A stretch of 64,000 bases of DNA from Lachnospiraceae bacterium NSJ-143 (GTDB lineage Bacteria; Bacillota; Clostridia; Lachnospirales; Anaerotignaceae). Below, piece after piece: positions 43,385-52,186 of the stretch (position 1 is its first letter; each line of letters starts with the position of its first letter). Location of the stretch: assembly GCA_022867625.1 (NCBI GenBank), contig JALIFM010000010.1:1-64000 (forward strand). The letters run 5' to 3'. Below the pieces are notes generated by a model. The model did no database searches and was not told where the DNA came from. It saw nothing but the letters and a program-made list of their open reading frames with translations. Position numbers and translations under genes: made by a program.

Positions 43385-44740
43385 ATGAAAATAATAGTAG
43401 TTGGCTTTGGAAAGGTAGGCTATGTACTTACAGACCAGCTCAACGATGAGGGCCATGACCTGACAGTAATCGACACAAACGAGAGCAGAATGCAGTACGC
43501 CATAAGCCAGCTTGATATCCAGGCCATAACCGGCAACGGCACAAGCTACCTTACGCAGATGGAAGCCGGCATACAGGACAGCGACCTGCTTATAGCAGTT
43601 ACCGACCACGACGAGATAAACCTTCTAAGCTGCCTTATAGCAAAGAAGGCCGGCAACTGCCACACAATAGCCAGGGTCAGAAACCCTGAATATTTTAAGG
43701 AAATAAATTTTATTAAAGAAGAGCTTGGGCTTTCAATGTCAATCAATCCTGAGCTTGCGGCCGCCATGGAGATAGCCCACCTGATACAGATACCGTCCGC
43801 TATGGAGATTGACACCTTTGCCAGAGGAAGGGTAAACCTTATAAAATTCCGCATACCTCCATGTTCGCCGATACTTAATGTCAGGGTTTCAGAAAACCCT
43901 CTGCTCAAGGAATGCCTGCTGTGCGTTGTGCAAAGGCGCGACAAGAGTATAGTTATACCGGACGGCAATACGGTGCTGACCGAGGGCGATATAATTTCTG
44001 TAATAATCCCTCTCAGCAGGGTATTTAAATTTTTCTCGTCTATAGGAATAAAGACACGGCCTATAAGGGACGTGCTTATAGTAGGCGGAAGCACAATAGC
44101 CTATTACCTTGCCGTAACCCTTATCCGCTCAAGGATAAAAGTAAAAATTATCGAACAGAAAAAGAGCCGCTGCGACGAGCTAAGCGCCCTTCTGCCTGAG
44201 GCCATGATAATATGCGGAGATGCTTCAAACCGCGGCGTGCTTGACGAGGAGGGAATAAAAAGCACAGACGCATTTGTATCTCTTACCAATCTGGACGAAG
44301 AAAATATTATGCTCTCGCTCTACGCAAACAAGGTATCCTCCGCTAAGATAATAACCAAAATAAACAAAATAGATTTTGAGGAAGTAATATCCGACATGCC
44401 TATAGGGAGTATCATATGCCCAAAAAATATAACCGCCGAAGGCATTATACAGTATGTTCGTTCCATGCAGAATTCTTTTGGCAGCAACGTTGAAACCCTT
44501 TACCGCATGATGGACAACCGCGTTGAGGCGCTTGAGTTTGTAGTGCGTGAGGAAAGCCCTGTTACAAACATACCGCTCATGGACCTTAACCTTAAGGAAA
44601 ACCTGATAATATGCTGTATAAACAGGAGCGGGCGCATAATAACGCCTTCCGGCAAGGATATAATACGCAAAGGCGACTCTGTTGTGGTTGTAACAACAAA
44701 GCGCGGGCTTAACGATATAAGGGACATAATAAAGGATTAA
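43385..44740 (+). CDS. trkA: Potassium uptake regulatory protein TrkA
   Basis: 451 aa peripheral membrane protein with the full double RCK layout: NAD-binding IVVGFGKVGYVLTDQL (residues 3-18), TrkA_C (about 140-215), second Rossmann unit LIVGGSTIAYYLAVTL (about 229-245) and second TrkA_C (about 370-451). It binds NAD/ATP and gates the TrkH potassium channel. CGGAGG lies before the ATG. trkH follows by 17 nt. The upstream region has a possible TTGTAT/TATACT promoter near 43310-43340 but no c-di-AMP riboswitch that I could recognise. Confidence 0.95.
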   Translation: MKIIVVGFGKVGYVLTDQLNDEGHDLTVIDTNESRMQYAISQLDIQAITGNGTSYLTQMEAGIQDSDLLIAVTDHDEINLLSCLIAKKAGNCHTIARVRNPEYFKEINFIKEELGLSMSINPELAAAMEIAHLIQIPSAMEIDTFARGRVNLIKFRIPPCSPILNVRVSENPLLKECLLCVVQRRDKSIVIPDGNTVLTEGDIISVIIPLSRVFKFFSSIGIKTRPIRDVLIVGGSTIAYYLAVTLIRSRIKVKIIEQKKSRCDELSALLPEAMIICGDASNRGVLDEEGIKSTDAFVSLTNLDEENIMLSLYANKVSSAKIITKINKIDFEEVISDMPIGSIICPKNITAEGIIQYVRSMQNSFGSNVETLYRMMDNRVEALEFVVREESPVTNIPLMDLNLKENLIICCINRSGRIITPSGKDIIRKGDSVVVVTTKRGLNDIRDIIKD

Positions 44741-44757
44741 CAGGAGACGGCATAATT

Positions 44758-46197
44758 ATGAATTACGCTATAATTTTTTATACACTGGGTGTTGTTATAG
44801 ACTTCAGCGCCGCTTTTATGATACCGCCATTTTTAGTGGCGGTTTTATATGGAGAAACTGACGCCAAATATTTTCTTTTGTGTTTTGCCATATGTGTAGT
44901 GCTCGGCATATTTCTGGGCGGCATAAAGCCTGAGAATAAAAAATTTTATGCCCGAGAAGGCTATGTTATGGTTTCCCTCAGCTGGATTATAATAAGCCTT
45001 ATAGGTGCTTTACCGTTTTATCTGAGCGGCTACATACCATCATACCTTGACGCAATGTTTGAGACAATTTCCGGCTTTACAACAACAGGCGCTACCATAC
45101 TGACTGATGTTGAGGTGCTCTCGCATGGAATGCTCTTTTGGAGGAGCTTTACCCACTGGATAGGCGGAATGGGCGTACTCGTGTTTATACTGGCGATACT
45201 GCCGCTTGCCGGAGGAGAGAATATGCACCTTATGAAGGCGGAAAGCCCCGGCCCGTCTGTAGGTAAGCTTGTGCCAAAGCTGAGAAAATCCGCCTTTTAC
45301 CTGTACGCTATCTATTTTTCAATGACAGTAATTGAGGTAATACTGCTCACATTAAACAAAATGCCTGTTTTTGACGCTGTCTGCATATCCATGGGCACTG
45401 CCGGCACTGGCGGTTTCGGCATAAAAAACACCTCTATGGCAGGCTATACAGGTACGGCACAGACTATTGTAACCATATTCATGCTGCTTTTCGGCGTTAA
45501 CTTCAGCTTCTTTTTCCTTATACTTATGCGCAAGTTCAGGGAAGCCTTTAAGATGACAGAAGTCAGGTGCTATCTGGCTATATTTGCCATTGTGTCACTG
45601 CTTATAAGCATCAATATTACATTTGAGGGCGGCAGCTTTATTTCCAATTTCCATGCCTCAGCATTTGCAGTGTCATCTATAATGACAACAACCGGATTCT
45701 CAACAGTTGACTTCAACCAATGGCCGGAGTTTTCAAGGACACTGCTTGTAATAATAATGTTTTCCGGAGCCTGCGCCGGCTCAACCGGCGGAGGAATAAA
45801 GATAAGCAGGTTCCTGATATATATAAAATCGGCTGCCAAGGAGATGGCAAGCCTTATACACCCAAGGAGCGTAAAAGTTATCAAGTTTGACGGAAAACCG
45901 GTTGAAAGGAATGTACTGCGTTCCGCCACAGTCTTTCTTATTACCTATTTCTTTTTATATACGGTATCTGTTGTAATTGTAAGCCTTGATAACTTTGATT
46001 TAATAACAACCTTCACCGCTGTGGCGGCAACCTTCAACAATATAGGCCCCGGTCTTGAGCTTGTAGGTCCTTCAGGAAACTTCGCCATGTTCTCGCCGCT
46101 GTCAAAGGTTGTGCTCATATTTGACATGCTGGCCGGAAGGCTTGAGATATTTCCTCTGCTTCTGCTCTTTACTCCTTCTGTATGGAAAAAATACTGA
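44758..46197 (+). CDS. trkH: Potassium transporter TrkH
   Basis: 479 aa membrane protein of the TrkH/KtrB superfamily with four repeated membrane-pore-membrane units. Selectivity-filter-like glycine segments are visible: TTTGATIL (about 105), GTAGTGGFG (about 218), MTTTGFSTVDFN (about 312) and FNNIGPGLELVGP (about 430). It forms the potassium (or sodium/potassium) pore gated by TrkA. AGGAG precedes the ATG. A strong bidirectional terminator follows. Confidence 0.94.
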   Translation: MNYAIIFYTLGVVIDFSAAFMIPPFLVAVLYGETDAKYFLLCFAICVVLGIFLGGIKPENKKFYAREGYVMVSLSWIIISLIGALPFYLSGYIPSYLDAMFETISGFTTTGATILTDVEVLSHGMLFWRSFTHWIGGMGVLVFILAILPLAGGENMHLMKAESPGPSVGKLVPKLRKSAFYLYAIYFSMTVIEVILLTLNKMPVFDAVCISMGTAGTGGFGIKNTSMAGYTGTAQTIVTIFMLLFGVNFSFFFLILMRKFREAFKMTEVRCYLAIFAIVSLLISINITFEGGSFISNFHASAFAVSSIMTTTGFSTVDFNQWPEFSRTLLVIIMFSGACAGSTGGGIKISRFLIYIKSAAKEMASLIHPRSVKVIKFDGKPVERNVLRSATVFLITYFFLYTVSVVIVSLDNFDLITTFTAVAATFNNIGPGLELVGPSGNFAMFSPLSKVVLIFDMLAGRLEIFPLLLLFTPSVWKKY

Positions 46198-46238
46198 AAA
46201 ACAAAAACAACACAGTTTACCTGTGTTGTTTTTGTTTT
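46198..46238. terminator. Bidirectional terminator between trkH and trmB
   Basis: An 18-bp perfect stem with a 5-nt TTTAC loop, A-rich then T-rich, between convergent genes. Confidence 0.85.
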
Positions 46239-46248
46239 CTGCATGTAA

Positions 46249-46893
46249 TTACTGCTGTTTTTTGTTCCATCTTGCCTCAAGCCTGTATATAGGGAAACCT
46301 TTGCTTGAAAATTTCTCCTCATACTCTGTCATAATATTCCCCTCAAAATCACTGCTGTGCAGGTCAAGGCTTATATTCGACAAATTCCAACCGTCGCCAC
46401 AGAACTCATTCAGAGAAAACTCAAAAAGTATGCGGTTATCCGTTTTAAAGAAGATTTCCCCGCTTCCGCCAAAAAGCTCCTTATATTTTGCAAGGAATCC
46501 CCTGTATGTAAGCCGCCTTTTATACCATTTCTTTTTAGGCCATGGGTCACAGAAATTTATGTAAATCCTCTGTACCTCTCCAGGCTCAAAAAACTCAAGG
46601 AGGTTTTCCACATCGCCATGTATAAGCATAACGTTTTTCTGCTCAGGCGCCAGATTTCTGGCTGCTGTAGCCACAATTGTTGACTGCCTTTCAATCCCTA
46701 TAAAATTTATATCCTCATTAAGGTAAGCGCTCTTTGATATAAAACGCCCCTTGCCGCAGCCTATTTCTATATATATCGGTTTGCTGTTTCCAAAAAGCTC
46801 ACTCCATTTACCTTTGTGCTCCTCTGGATTATGGCAAAGGTGTGGGTTGCTTTCATATTCCGCCGCTGTCCAAGCTTTTTTTCTTACTCTCAT
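46249..46893 (-). CDS. trmB: tRNA (guanine(46)-N7)-methyltransferase
   Basis: 214 aa Rossmann-fold SAM enzyme that makes m7G46 in the variable loop of tRNAs. SAM motif IEIGCGKGRFI (about residues 43-53), the catalytic-site CDPWPKKKWYKRRL (about 118-131) and the C-terminal TEYEEKFSSKGFPIYRLEA typical of TrmB are present. CGGAGGAG lies before the ATG. It is transcribed alone, convergent with trkH. Confidence 0.95.
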   Translation of the reverse strand: MRVRKKAWTAAEYESNPHLCHNPEEHKGKWSELFGNSKPIYIEIGCGKGRFISKSAYLNEDINFIGIERQSTIVATAARNLAPEQKNVMLIHGDVENLLEFFEPGEVQRIYINFCDPWPKKKWYKRRLTYRGFLAKYKELFGGSGEIFFKTDNRILFEFSLNEFCGDGWNLSNISLDLHSSDFEGNIMTEYEEKFSSKGFPIYRLEARWNKKQQ

Positions 46894-46993
46894 TTATTAT
46901 CTCCTCCGGGCAGTAAATTAATACGGTTTTACAGTATGTACAAACAGTACAACACTACAATAATACTACCCCCGGCAGTTTATCACAAGCATA

Positions 46994-48409
46994 TTACATT
47001 AAATTTTTTATCCAGTAGCCAAATACTCCTCTTCCCTGCTGTTCCTGGCAGCGCCAGAAATCCTTAAAGCCAAAGCTGTAGGCGCTCTTAACATCTTCCC
47101 TCCTGAATTTTTCAGGCACCGCAAGTACTATTGATTTTTTGTCCAGACTTCTGCCAAGCATAAGGTGGCTGTACTTCAAATCCGAAAGCATTACAAACGG
47201 ATTGAGTATCTCATGCCTGTCAACAGGCAGAAGCCATATTTCGTCCATACATACTCTCACCCAGTCATATGGGCTGTCCTCAAAAGGATACAGCTTTTCG
47301 TTGTGCTCAAACATATAGTCAATGCCGTATTCAGCTTTGTCCCGTTTGTCTTTGCAAATTCCGGCCTCCGCTGTCTTTTGATTGGCCTGCCCCTGCTCAT
47401 CTGGTACAGTATTTAAACTGCTTTCCTCTTCTTTGGCGTTGCCCACAGCAATATTTTCCTCTGTCTCCTTGGCAGATGTCTCCTGCGGAGGTCTCGGTTC
47501 ATCGGGCTGTTCTTCTTCCGCTGTGTTTTCCTGTTCAATGTTTTCCGCAGGCTCATCGGTATTTTCGGTATTTGCAGTACTTTCCTTATCTGCATTTTCT
47601 TCCGCGCATTTTCTGTTGTAAATTTCGTTGACTTCTTCAGGAGTAAATACTCCGGCCTTCTCAAGCTCGCTCATCTCAGTTTTAAACTGCTCCATTATTT
47701 TTTTAAACGTGTCATGTACTTTCATTTCTTCCCTGTTTTGTACATACTCCTCATATATCCTTCTGTGCTCGTCTGTCACTATATCCTTAAAGCTTACGGC
47801 CGACGCGTTTACAAGCCGGCTTTCACTGTCTTTGGCAGAAGATTCCTCCGGTGCTTTTTCGGTATCCATACTTTCCAGTTCACTATTTTGTGTATCATTA
47901 CTTTTCGTATCGAAAACACCCTCCCGTTCAGCCGTACCTGCCTTCTCACTTACCTCCGCGGCTGTGCCGGAAGCCTCGTTTTCAGCCTCTTTATCAGGCA
48001 TGCCGTCAGTAAGGTTTTCCGTTTCAGCAGCTTTATCTGTATCAATGCCTGAAACACCTGAATCTGGAGCTGAATTGCCACCATGACCAAAGCTGTTCAT
48101 AACACTGTCGATATACCCCTCAAAAAACTCCCCTCTTCTGCCGTAAACCCCAATTGCAGCGCCTGCCGCAACTGATTTTGATGAATGCCTGATGTCATTT
48201 ATATTCAATGATACGGCCTTTTTTTCTGCCTGTCCGATGCTTATGTATTCTTTGTTTTTCCCGTCATAAAATATAATATAAATTTCCCAGCCACTTTTAA
48301 TATCCCTGCCTATAACCCTTGCCTGCAAGCTGTTTTCGGCAATATTCAAATAAACCGCCAGACTGCCTGAGCGCATAGAAATAACGCTTTTCGTGATTTC
48401 TGTATCCAT
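46994..48409 (-). CDS. Large protein with acidic low-complexity linker and conserved C-terminal domain (DUF6128-like)
   Basis: 471 aa from the ATG with AGGAGG (an ATG 17 codons upstream has none). Three parts: an N-terminal compact domain (about 1-105) rich in beta segments; a long acidic, Glu/Ala/Ser-rich disordered linker (about 105-365, interrupted by one charged helix around KIMEQFKTEMSELEKAG); and a C-terminal domain (about 370-471, ending WRCQEQQGRGVFGYWIKNLM) with many aromatic residues, which I believe corresponds to DUF6128 of Lachnospiraceae. No signal peptide or membrane helix. Function unknown. Confidence 0.7.
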   Translation of the reverse strand: MDTEITKSVISMRSGSLAVYLNIAENSLQARVIGRDIKSGWEIYIIFYDGKNKEYISIGQAEKKAVSLNINDIRHSSKSVAAGAAIGVYGRRGEFFEGYIDSVMNSFGHGGNSAPDSGVSGIDTDKAAETENLTDGMPDKEAENEASGTAAEVSEKAGTAEREGVFDTKSNDTQNSELESMDTEKAPEESSAKDSESRLVNASAVSFKDIVTDEHRRIYEEYVQNREEMKVHDTFKKIMEQFKTEMSELEKAGVFTPEEVNEIYNRKCAEENADKESTANTENTDEPAENIEQENTAEEEQPDEPRPPQETSAKETEENIAVGNAKEEESSLNTVPDEQGQANQKTAEAGICKDKRDKAEYGIDYMFEHNEKLYPFEDSPYDWVRVCMDEIWLLPVDRHEILNPFVMLSDLKYSHLMLGRSLDKKSIVLAVPEKFRREDVKSAYSFGFKDFWRCQEQQGRGVFGYWIKNLM

Positions 48410-48497
48410 AAACGCGTCTCCTCCTGTAAAAATCGTATAATAGCCAAGCGAAAGTACCATGTTTAAAATATATGCCGCAGGTATTGTATTATTCCGG

Positions 48498-48527
48498 TTG
48501 ACAAATGTATTGCTTCATAATTATAAT
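48498..48527 (+). promoter_or_regulatory. Promoter of the small export protein-rsmA unit
   Basis: TTGACA (48498-48503), 18-nt spacer, TATAAT (48522-48527). An upstream in-frame ATG at 48505 falls inside this promoter, so translation must start further down. Confidence 0.7.
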
Positions 48528-48546
48528 TAATCAAAAAACAAAAGAA

Positions 48547-49062
48547 ATGAGGATAGATATTTTGCAGACACTACTGGATTTTTTCTTGGGAGTTCTTCAG
48601 GGTAAAATCTCCGCCGGGCCTATTGTCTTTATAGTCTCACTTTTTCCCATTATTGAGCTGAGGGGCGGCATACTGGCCGGATATGCCCTTGGGCTGGAGC
48701 TTCTGCCATCGTTTACCATAGCGTATATCGGCAACCTTATCCCTATACCATTTATACTTTTACTCATAAGGCAGATTTTTAAAATACTCAAGAATACTCC
48801 TATGAAAAAGCTTGTATTATATTTCGAGAGAAAAGCCCTTGAAAAAAGCGACAACATACAGAAATTCGGCTATTGGGGTCTTTTTATTTTTGTCGCCATT
48901 CCGCTACCCGGCACAGGAGCATGGACCGGCGCCCTTGCCGCCACTCTTTTAGGGCTGGATATCAAAAAGTCGTTTGTTACAATCGCCGCCGGAGTATTTA
49001 CAGCAGGAGTAATTATGTCAATACTGTCCTTTGGACTGCTCAGCGCTGTTGGAATAGGATAA
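48547..49062 (+). CDS. Small multidrug export protein family (COG2426) membrane protein
   Basis: 171 aa. About five hydrophobic helices with the family signature FPIIELRGGILAGYALG (about 33-50) and a conserved AIPLPGTGAWTGALAA segment (about 118). Called a small multidrug export protein, but transport has hardly been shown. The start is uncertain: ATG 48547 has no ribosome site, whereas TTG 48562 has GAGG 9 nt upstream and would give a 166-aa protein. Its end overlaps the rsmA ribosome site. Confidence 0.8.
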   Translation: MRIDILQTLLDFFLGVLQGKISAGPIVFIVSLFPIIELRGGILAGYALGLELLPSFTIAYIGNLIPIPFILLLIRQIFKILKNTPMKKLVLYFERKALEKSDNIQKFGYWGLFIFVAIPLPGTGAWTGALAATLLGLDIKKSFVTIAAGVFTAGVIMSILSFGLLSAVGIG

Positions 49063-49067
49063 TCGCC

Positions 49068-49940
49068 ATGACAGATAAAATTTCAACACCAATAAAAACA
49101 AAAGAGATAATAGAAAAGTACGGCTTTTATTTTAAAAAAAATTTTGGCCAGAATTTTCTAATAGACCAGAACGTACTAAAAAATATAGTTTTGGCGGCTA
49201 GAATTACAAAAGACGATTTTGTAATAGAGATTGGCCCCGGAATAGGAAGCCTCACGCAGTTTCTCTGTGACAGCGCAAAAAGCGTATGCGCCATTGAGAT
49301 AGACAAAAACCTCATACCGATACTCGGCGATACCCTCGGCGGATACAGCAATATAAAGGTTATAAACGAAGATGTGCTTAAGCTTGACTTAAACGGCCTT
49401 ATAGCTGAGGAGGGAGAAGGGAAAAAAGCCAAACTTGCGGCCAACCTTCCCTACTATATAACAACACCCATAATAATGGAGCTTCTTGAAAAGCACGCCG
49501 ATATAGAGAGCATGACAGTTATGGTGCAAAAGGAGGTAGCCGACAGAATGCAGGCGCTTCCCGGCACAAAGGATTACGGCGCACTGTCTGTTGCGGTACA
49601 GTTTTACTGTGACACGCATATTGATTTTATTGTTCCTCCGTCCTGCTTTATGCCAAAGCCGAATGTGGACAGCGCGGTTATCACGCTCACCCTCAGGCAG
49701 AACAGGGTTTCTGTTAAAGATGAGGCGCTTATGTTCAGGATAATCAAATGCGCTTTTGGCCAGAGAAGAAAGACACTCCTTAATGGTATATATAACCTTG
49801 GCGGTTTTAATTTATCAAAGGAAGATATAACAGGAGTCCTTGAGGAATGCGGCCTTGACCCTAAGGTAAGAGGCGAATCCTTAAGCATCAGCCAGTTTGC
49901 TGAGCTTTCTGACATATTTGGTAAAATACTGAAAATTTAA
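49068..49940 (+). CDS. rsmA: 16S rRNA dimethyladenosine transferase RsmA (KsgA)
   Basis: 290 aa. Dimethylates two adjacent adenosines near the 3' end of 16S rRNA during small-subunit maturation. FGQNFLIDQNVL (about 25), the SAM loop VIEIGPGIGSLTQ (about 50) and the catalytic AANLPYYITTPI (about 125) are present. The open frame extends upstream to 48873 through the previous gene in another frame, but the true start is 49068, with AGGA at the end of the upstream gene; the 5-nt gap suggests coupling. Confidence 0.95.
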   Translation: MTDKISTPIKTKEIIEKYGFYFKKNFGQNFLIDQNVLKNIVLAARITKDDFVIEIGPGIGSLTQFLCDSAKSVCAIEIDKNLIPILGDTLGGYSNIKVINEDVLKLDLNGLIAEEGEGKKAKLAANLPYYITTPIIMELLEKHADIESMTVMVQKEVADRMQALPGTKDYGALSVAVQFYCDTHIDFIVPPSCFMPKPNVDSAVITLTLRQNRVSVKDEALMFRIIKCAFGQRRKTLLNGIYNLGGFNLSKEDITGVLEECGLDPKVRGESLSISQFAELSDIFGKILKI

Positions 49941-49944
49941 GCAC

Positions 49945-49979
49945 AAAACAGCCGCGCATATCACATGCGCGGCTGTTTT
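49945..49979. terminator. Bidirectional terminator after rsmA
   Basis: Perfect 15-bp stem AAAACAGCCGCGCAT / ATGCGCGGCTGTTTT with a 5-nt loop between convergent genes. Confidence 0.85.
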
Positions 49980-49989
49980 AACTTTACAT

Positions 49990-51930
49990 TCAGCTGTCAA
50001 AGGCAAATGCCTTTATAAAACCGTCCCGTATAGCGTCGCTTATCCTTCCGGTTTTTAAAACATCACCTACAGGTATCACATTTTCAAACCCGGCCTCAAA
50101 GGCTTTAAGCACATTTTCGTCCGGTTTTACCCCCAGTGAAAGCACAACAGTTTCCGCCTTTATTTCCTTTTCACTTCCGTCCTTTGTATCAACAGTTATT
50201 ATACCTGATTCAGTTATCTCCGTAAGCCTGAGGTTAAGTAGTATCTCCGGAGAGTATGTCTTTATCCTGCCCATTATATCGTTTAATATAACGCTGTAAA
50301 TCCCTTTCCCTACGGTATCCCGCATTTCAGCCAATGTAACCTTTACTCCCCTTTCAAGAAGCATTTCGCTTACCTCAAGACCTGTCATGCCTGTGCCTAC
50401 AACAACGGCGGTTCTGCCCGTTTTTTTTCTTCCGGTTATTATATCCTCCGGAGTACAGACATTTATGTTTTCTATACCCTTTACATTGGGTATAACAGGA
50501 ACGGCACCTGCCGCCACAAACACAGCAGCCGGGTCAAGCTTTTTAATATCTTCCGGCACAGCCTCCTTTCCCAGCACTGTCTTTACGCCGTTTTTTATAA
50601 GCTGTGTTCTCATAGTCTTTATAAGCTCAGTTATAAGCTCCTTATGAGGCGGCTTATCCGCCAGGTTCATTGTTCCGCCAAGGTGTCCGTCCTTTTCAAA
50701 AAGTGTCACATCAAAGCCTCTTGCCGCAAGTGTTATAGCTGCCTCCATTCCCGCAGGTCCTCCGCCTATTACAGCTACAGCCCTTCCGTTTCCATTCTTT
50801 TTTAATTCCTTATATATATACTCGCTCCCCAGCCTTGGGTTTACAGTGCACATAACCGGCAGGTCATACATCAGAAGCCTCTCCCTGCAGTACATACAGC
50901 CAATGCACTGGCGTATCTCGTCCGGTCTTCCTTCCTGTGCCTTTTTAATAAATTCCGGGTCAGAAAACTGAGAACGGCCAAGGCCAACAAAATCGCATAC
51001 GCCCTCCTCAAGAAGCTCCTCAGCAAAATCCGGAGTTTTTATTGTGTTTGTGGCTATAACGGGAATGTTTAAAGCCTCCTTAAACGCCTTTGCCACATGC
51101 TTTTTCCAGCCGGGCCTGTATGAGTACGGGTCACAGTTTGCGTTGCCGTTAAGCGAGCTGCCGTTTGATATGTTTATGACATCTATGCCCTTTTTTTCAA
51201 GATACCTGCCTATCTCAAGGCCATCCTCAAGGCTTAGCATACCTTCAGTCATCTCATCTCCGCATATGCGCACTGATATGGCAAACCCATGCCCAAGCTC
51301 ATCTCTTATCCCGTCTATAATCTGACTTATTATCCTCATGCGGTTTTCAAAGCTTCCGCCGTACTCGTCTGTACGCTTATTAAAATACGGGCTGAAAAAT
51401 TCAGCCAGCAGATATGAATGGGCCCCGTGAAGCTCTATTCCGTCATAGCCCGCCATTTTGCACCTTACAGCCGCGTCTATAAATTTTCTTTCGGTATTTT
51501 TTATCTCCTCCACAGTCATCGGCCTTGGCTCAGGTGCTCCCGGCGCAGCTGGTATGCTGCTTGCAGAAACCGGCTGCCTTCCGGTAAGGTGAGGCTTTGA
51601 TGTAGCACCGCCGTGGTGAAGCTGGGCAAATATCCGGCAGTCATATTTGTGTACAGCTTCAACAAGCCTCTCCAGCCCTGATATATGCCAGTGCCTTGAT
51701 GCCCTCAGGTTTCTCTCTGCCGGTATGCTCTCTATATCGTCAACACCGGTATACTCATTTATTATAAGGCCTATTCCTCCCTTTGCCCTTTCTGAATAAT
51801 ATTGTATAATCCTGTCTGTCACAGTACCGTCAGTACCGCTGAAATCAGTGCCCATGGCCACCATAACCGCCCTGTTTTTAATTGTGAGGCTCCCTATTGA
51901 GCCTTTCTCCAAAAGCTTTTTGTATGCCAA
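49990..51930 (-). CDS. Old-yellow-enzyme NADH:flavin oxidoreductase fused to FAD/NAD(P) domain (2,4-dienoyl-CoA reductase/BaiCD type)
   Basis: 646 aa, TTG start after GAGGAGG. N-terminal FMN TIM barrel (about 1-340; GYDGIELHGAHSYLLAEFFSP is the active-site stretch, quoted partly), an Fe-S cluster motif CIGCMYC...MC (about 342-361), then FAD-binding AVIGGGPAGMEAA (about 390) and NAD-binding VVVGTGMTGLEV (about 510). Such enzymes reduce activated C=C bonds in enoyl-CoA, bile-acid or other enone substrates with NAD(P)H. The second spacing of the cluster motif is C-x2-C rather than the C-x3-C of E. coli FadH. Substrate unknown. Confidence 0.87.
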   Translation of the reverse strand: MAYKKLLEKGSIGSLTIKNRAVMVAMGTDFSGTDGTVTDRIIQYYSERAKGGIGLIINEYTGVDDIESIPAERNLRASRHWHISGLERLVEAVHKYDCRIFAQLHHGGATSKPHLTGRQPVSASSIPAAPGAPEPRPMTVEEIKNTERKFIDAAVRCKMAGYDGIELHGAHSYLLAEFFSPYFNKRTDEYGGSFENRMRIISQIIDGIRDELGHGFAISVRICGDEMTEGMLSLEDGLEIGRYLEKKGIDVINISNGSSLNGNANCDPYSYRPGWKKHVAKAFKEALNIPVIATNTIKTPDFAEELLEEGVCDFVGLGRSQFSDPEFIKKAQEGRPDEIRQCIGCMYCRERLLMYDLPVMCTVNPRLGSEYIYKELKKNGNGRAVAVIGGGPAGMEAAITLAARGFDVTLFEKDGHLGGTMNLADKPPHKELITELIKTMRTQLIKNGVKTVLGKEAVPEDIKKLDPAAVFVAAGAVPVIPNVKGIENINVCTPEDIITGRKKTGRTAVVVGTGMTGLEVSEMLLERGVKVTLAEMRDTVGKGIYSVILNDIMGRIKTYSPEILLNLRLTEITESGIITVDTKDGSEKEIKAETVVLSLGVKPDENVLKAFEAGFENVIPVGDVLKTGRISDAIRDGFIKAFAFDS

Positions 51931-52118
51931 AAAAATACCTCCTCAGGCTTGGGTAAATTTTATTCCATTACCATTATAATTCAAATAATAAAACCACAGT
52001 ATATTATTCCTCATCATGCTTATAATTTATCCTTCTTTATTCAATGCTTTATTCAATGGCAGTCCATGCGGCTTTTACTGTCAAAATATCCCAAATAAAC
52101 AAAGACGCTTCAAAAGAA

Positions 52119-52147
52119 TTGTTATAGTCCCCATTTTATGATATAAT
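52119..52147 (+). promoter_or_regulatory. Promoter of the degV-type gene
   Basis: TTGTTA (52119-52124), 17-nt spacer, TATAAT (52142-52147), 40 nt before the ATG. Confidence 0.65.
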
Positions 52148-52186
52148 GCAATTTGATTTATGTAAATTTTAAGGGAGGCTTAACAT

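Noticed and set aside
48873-49067. Upstream extension of the rsmA frame
   Set aside because: It runs in another frame through the preceding gene; the rsmA start at 49068 has a ribosome site and matches the family N terminus.
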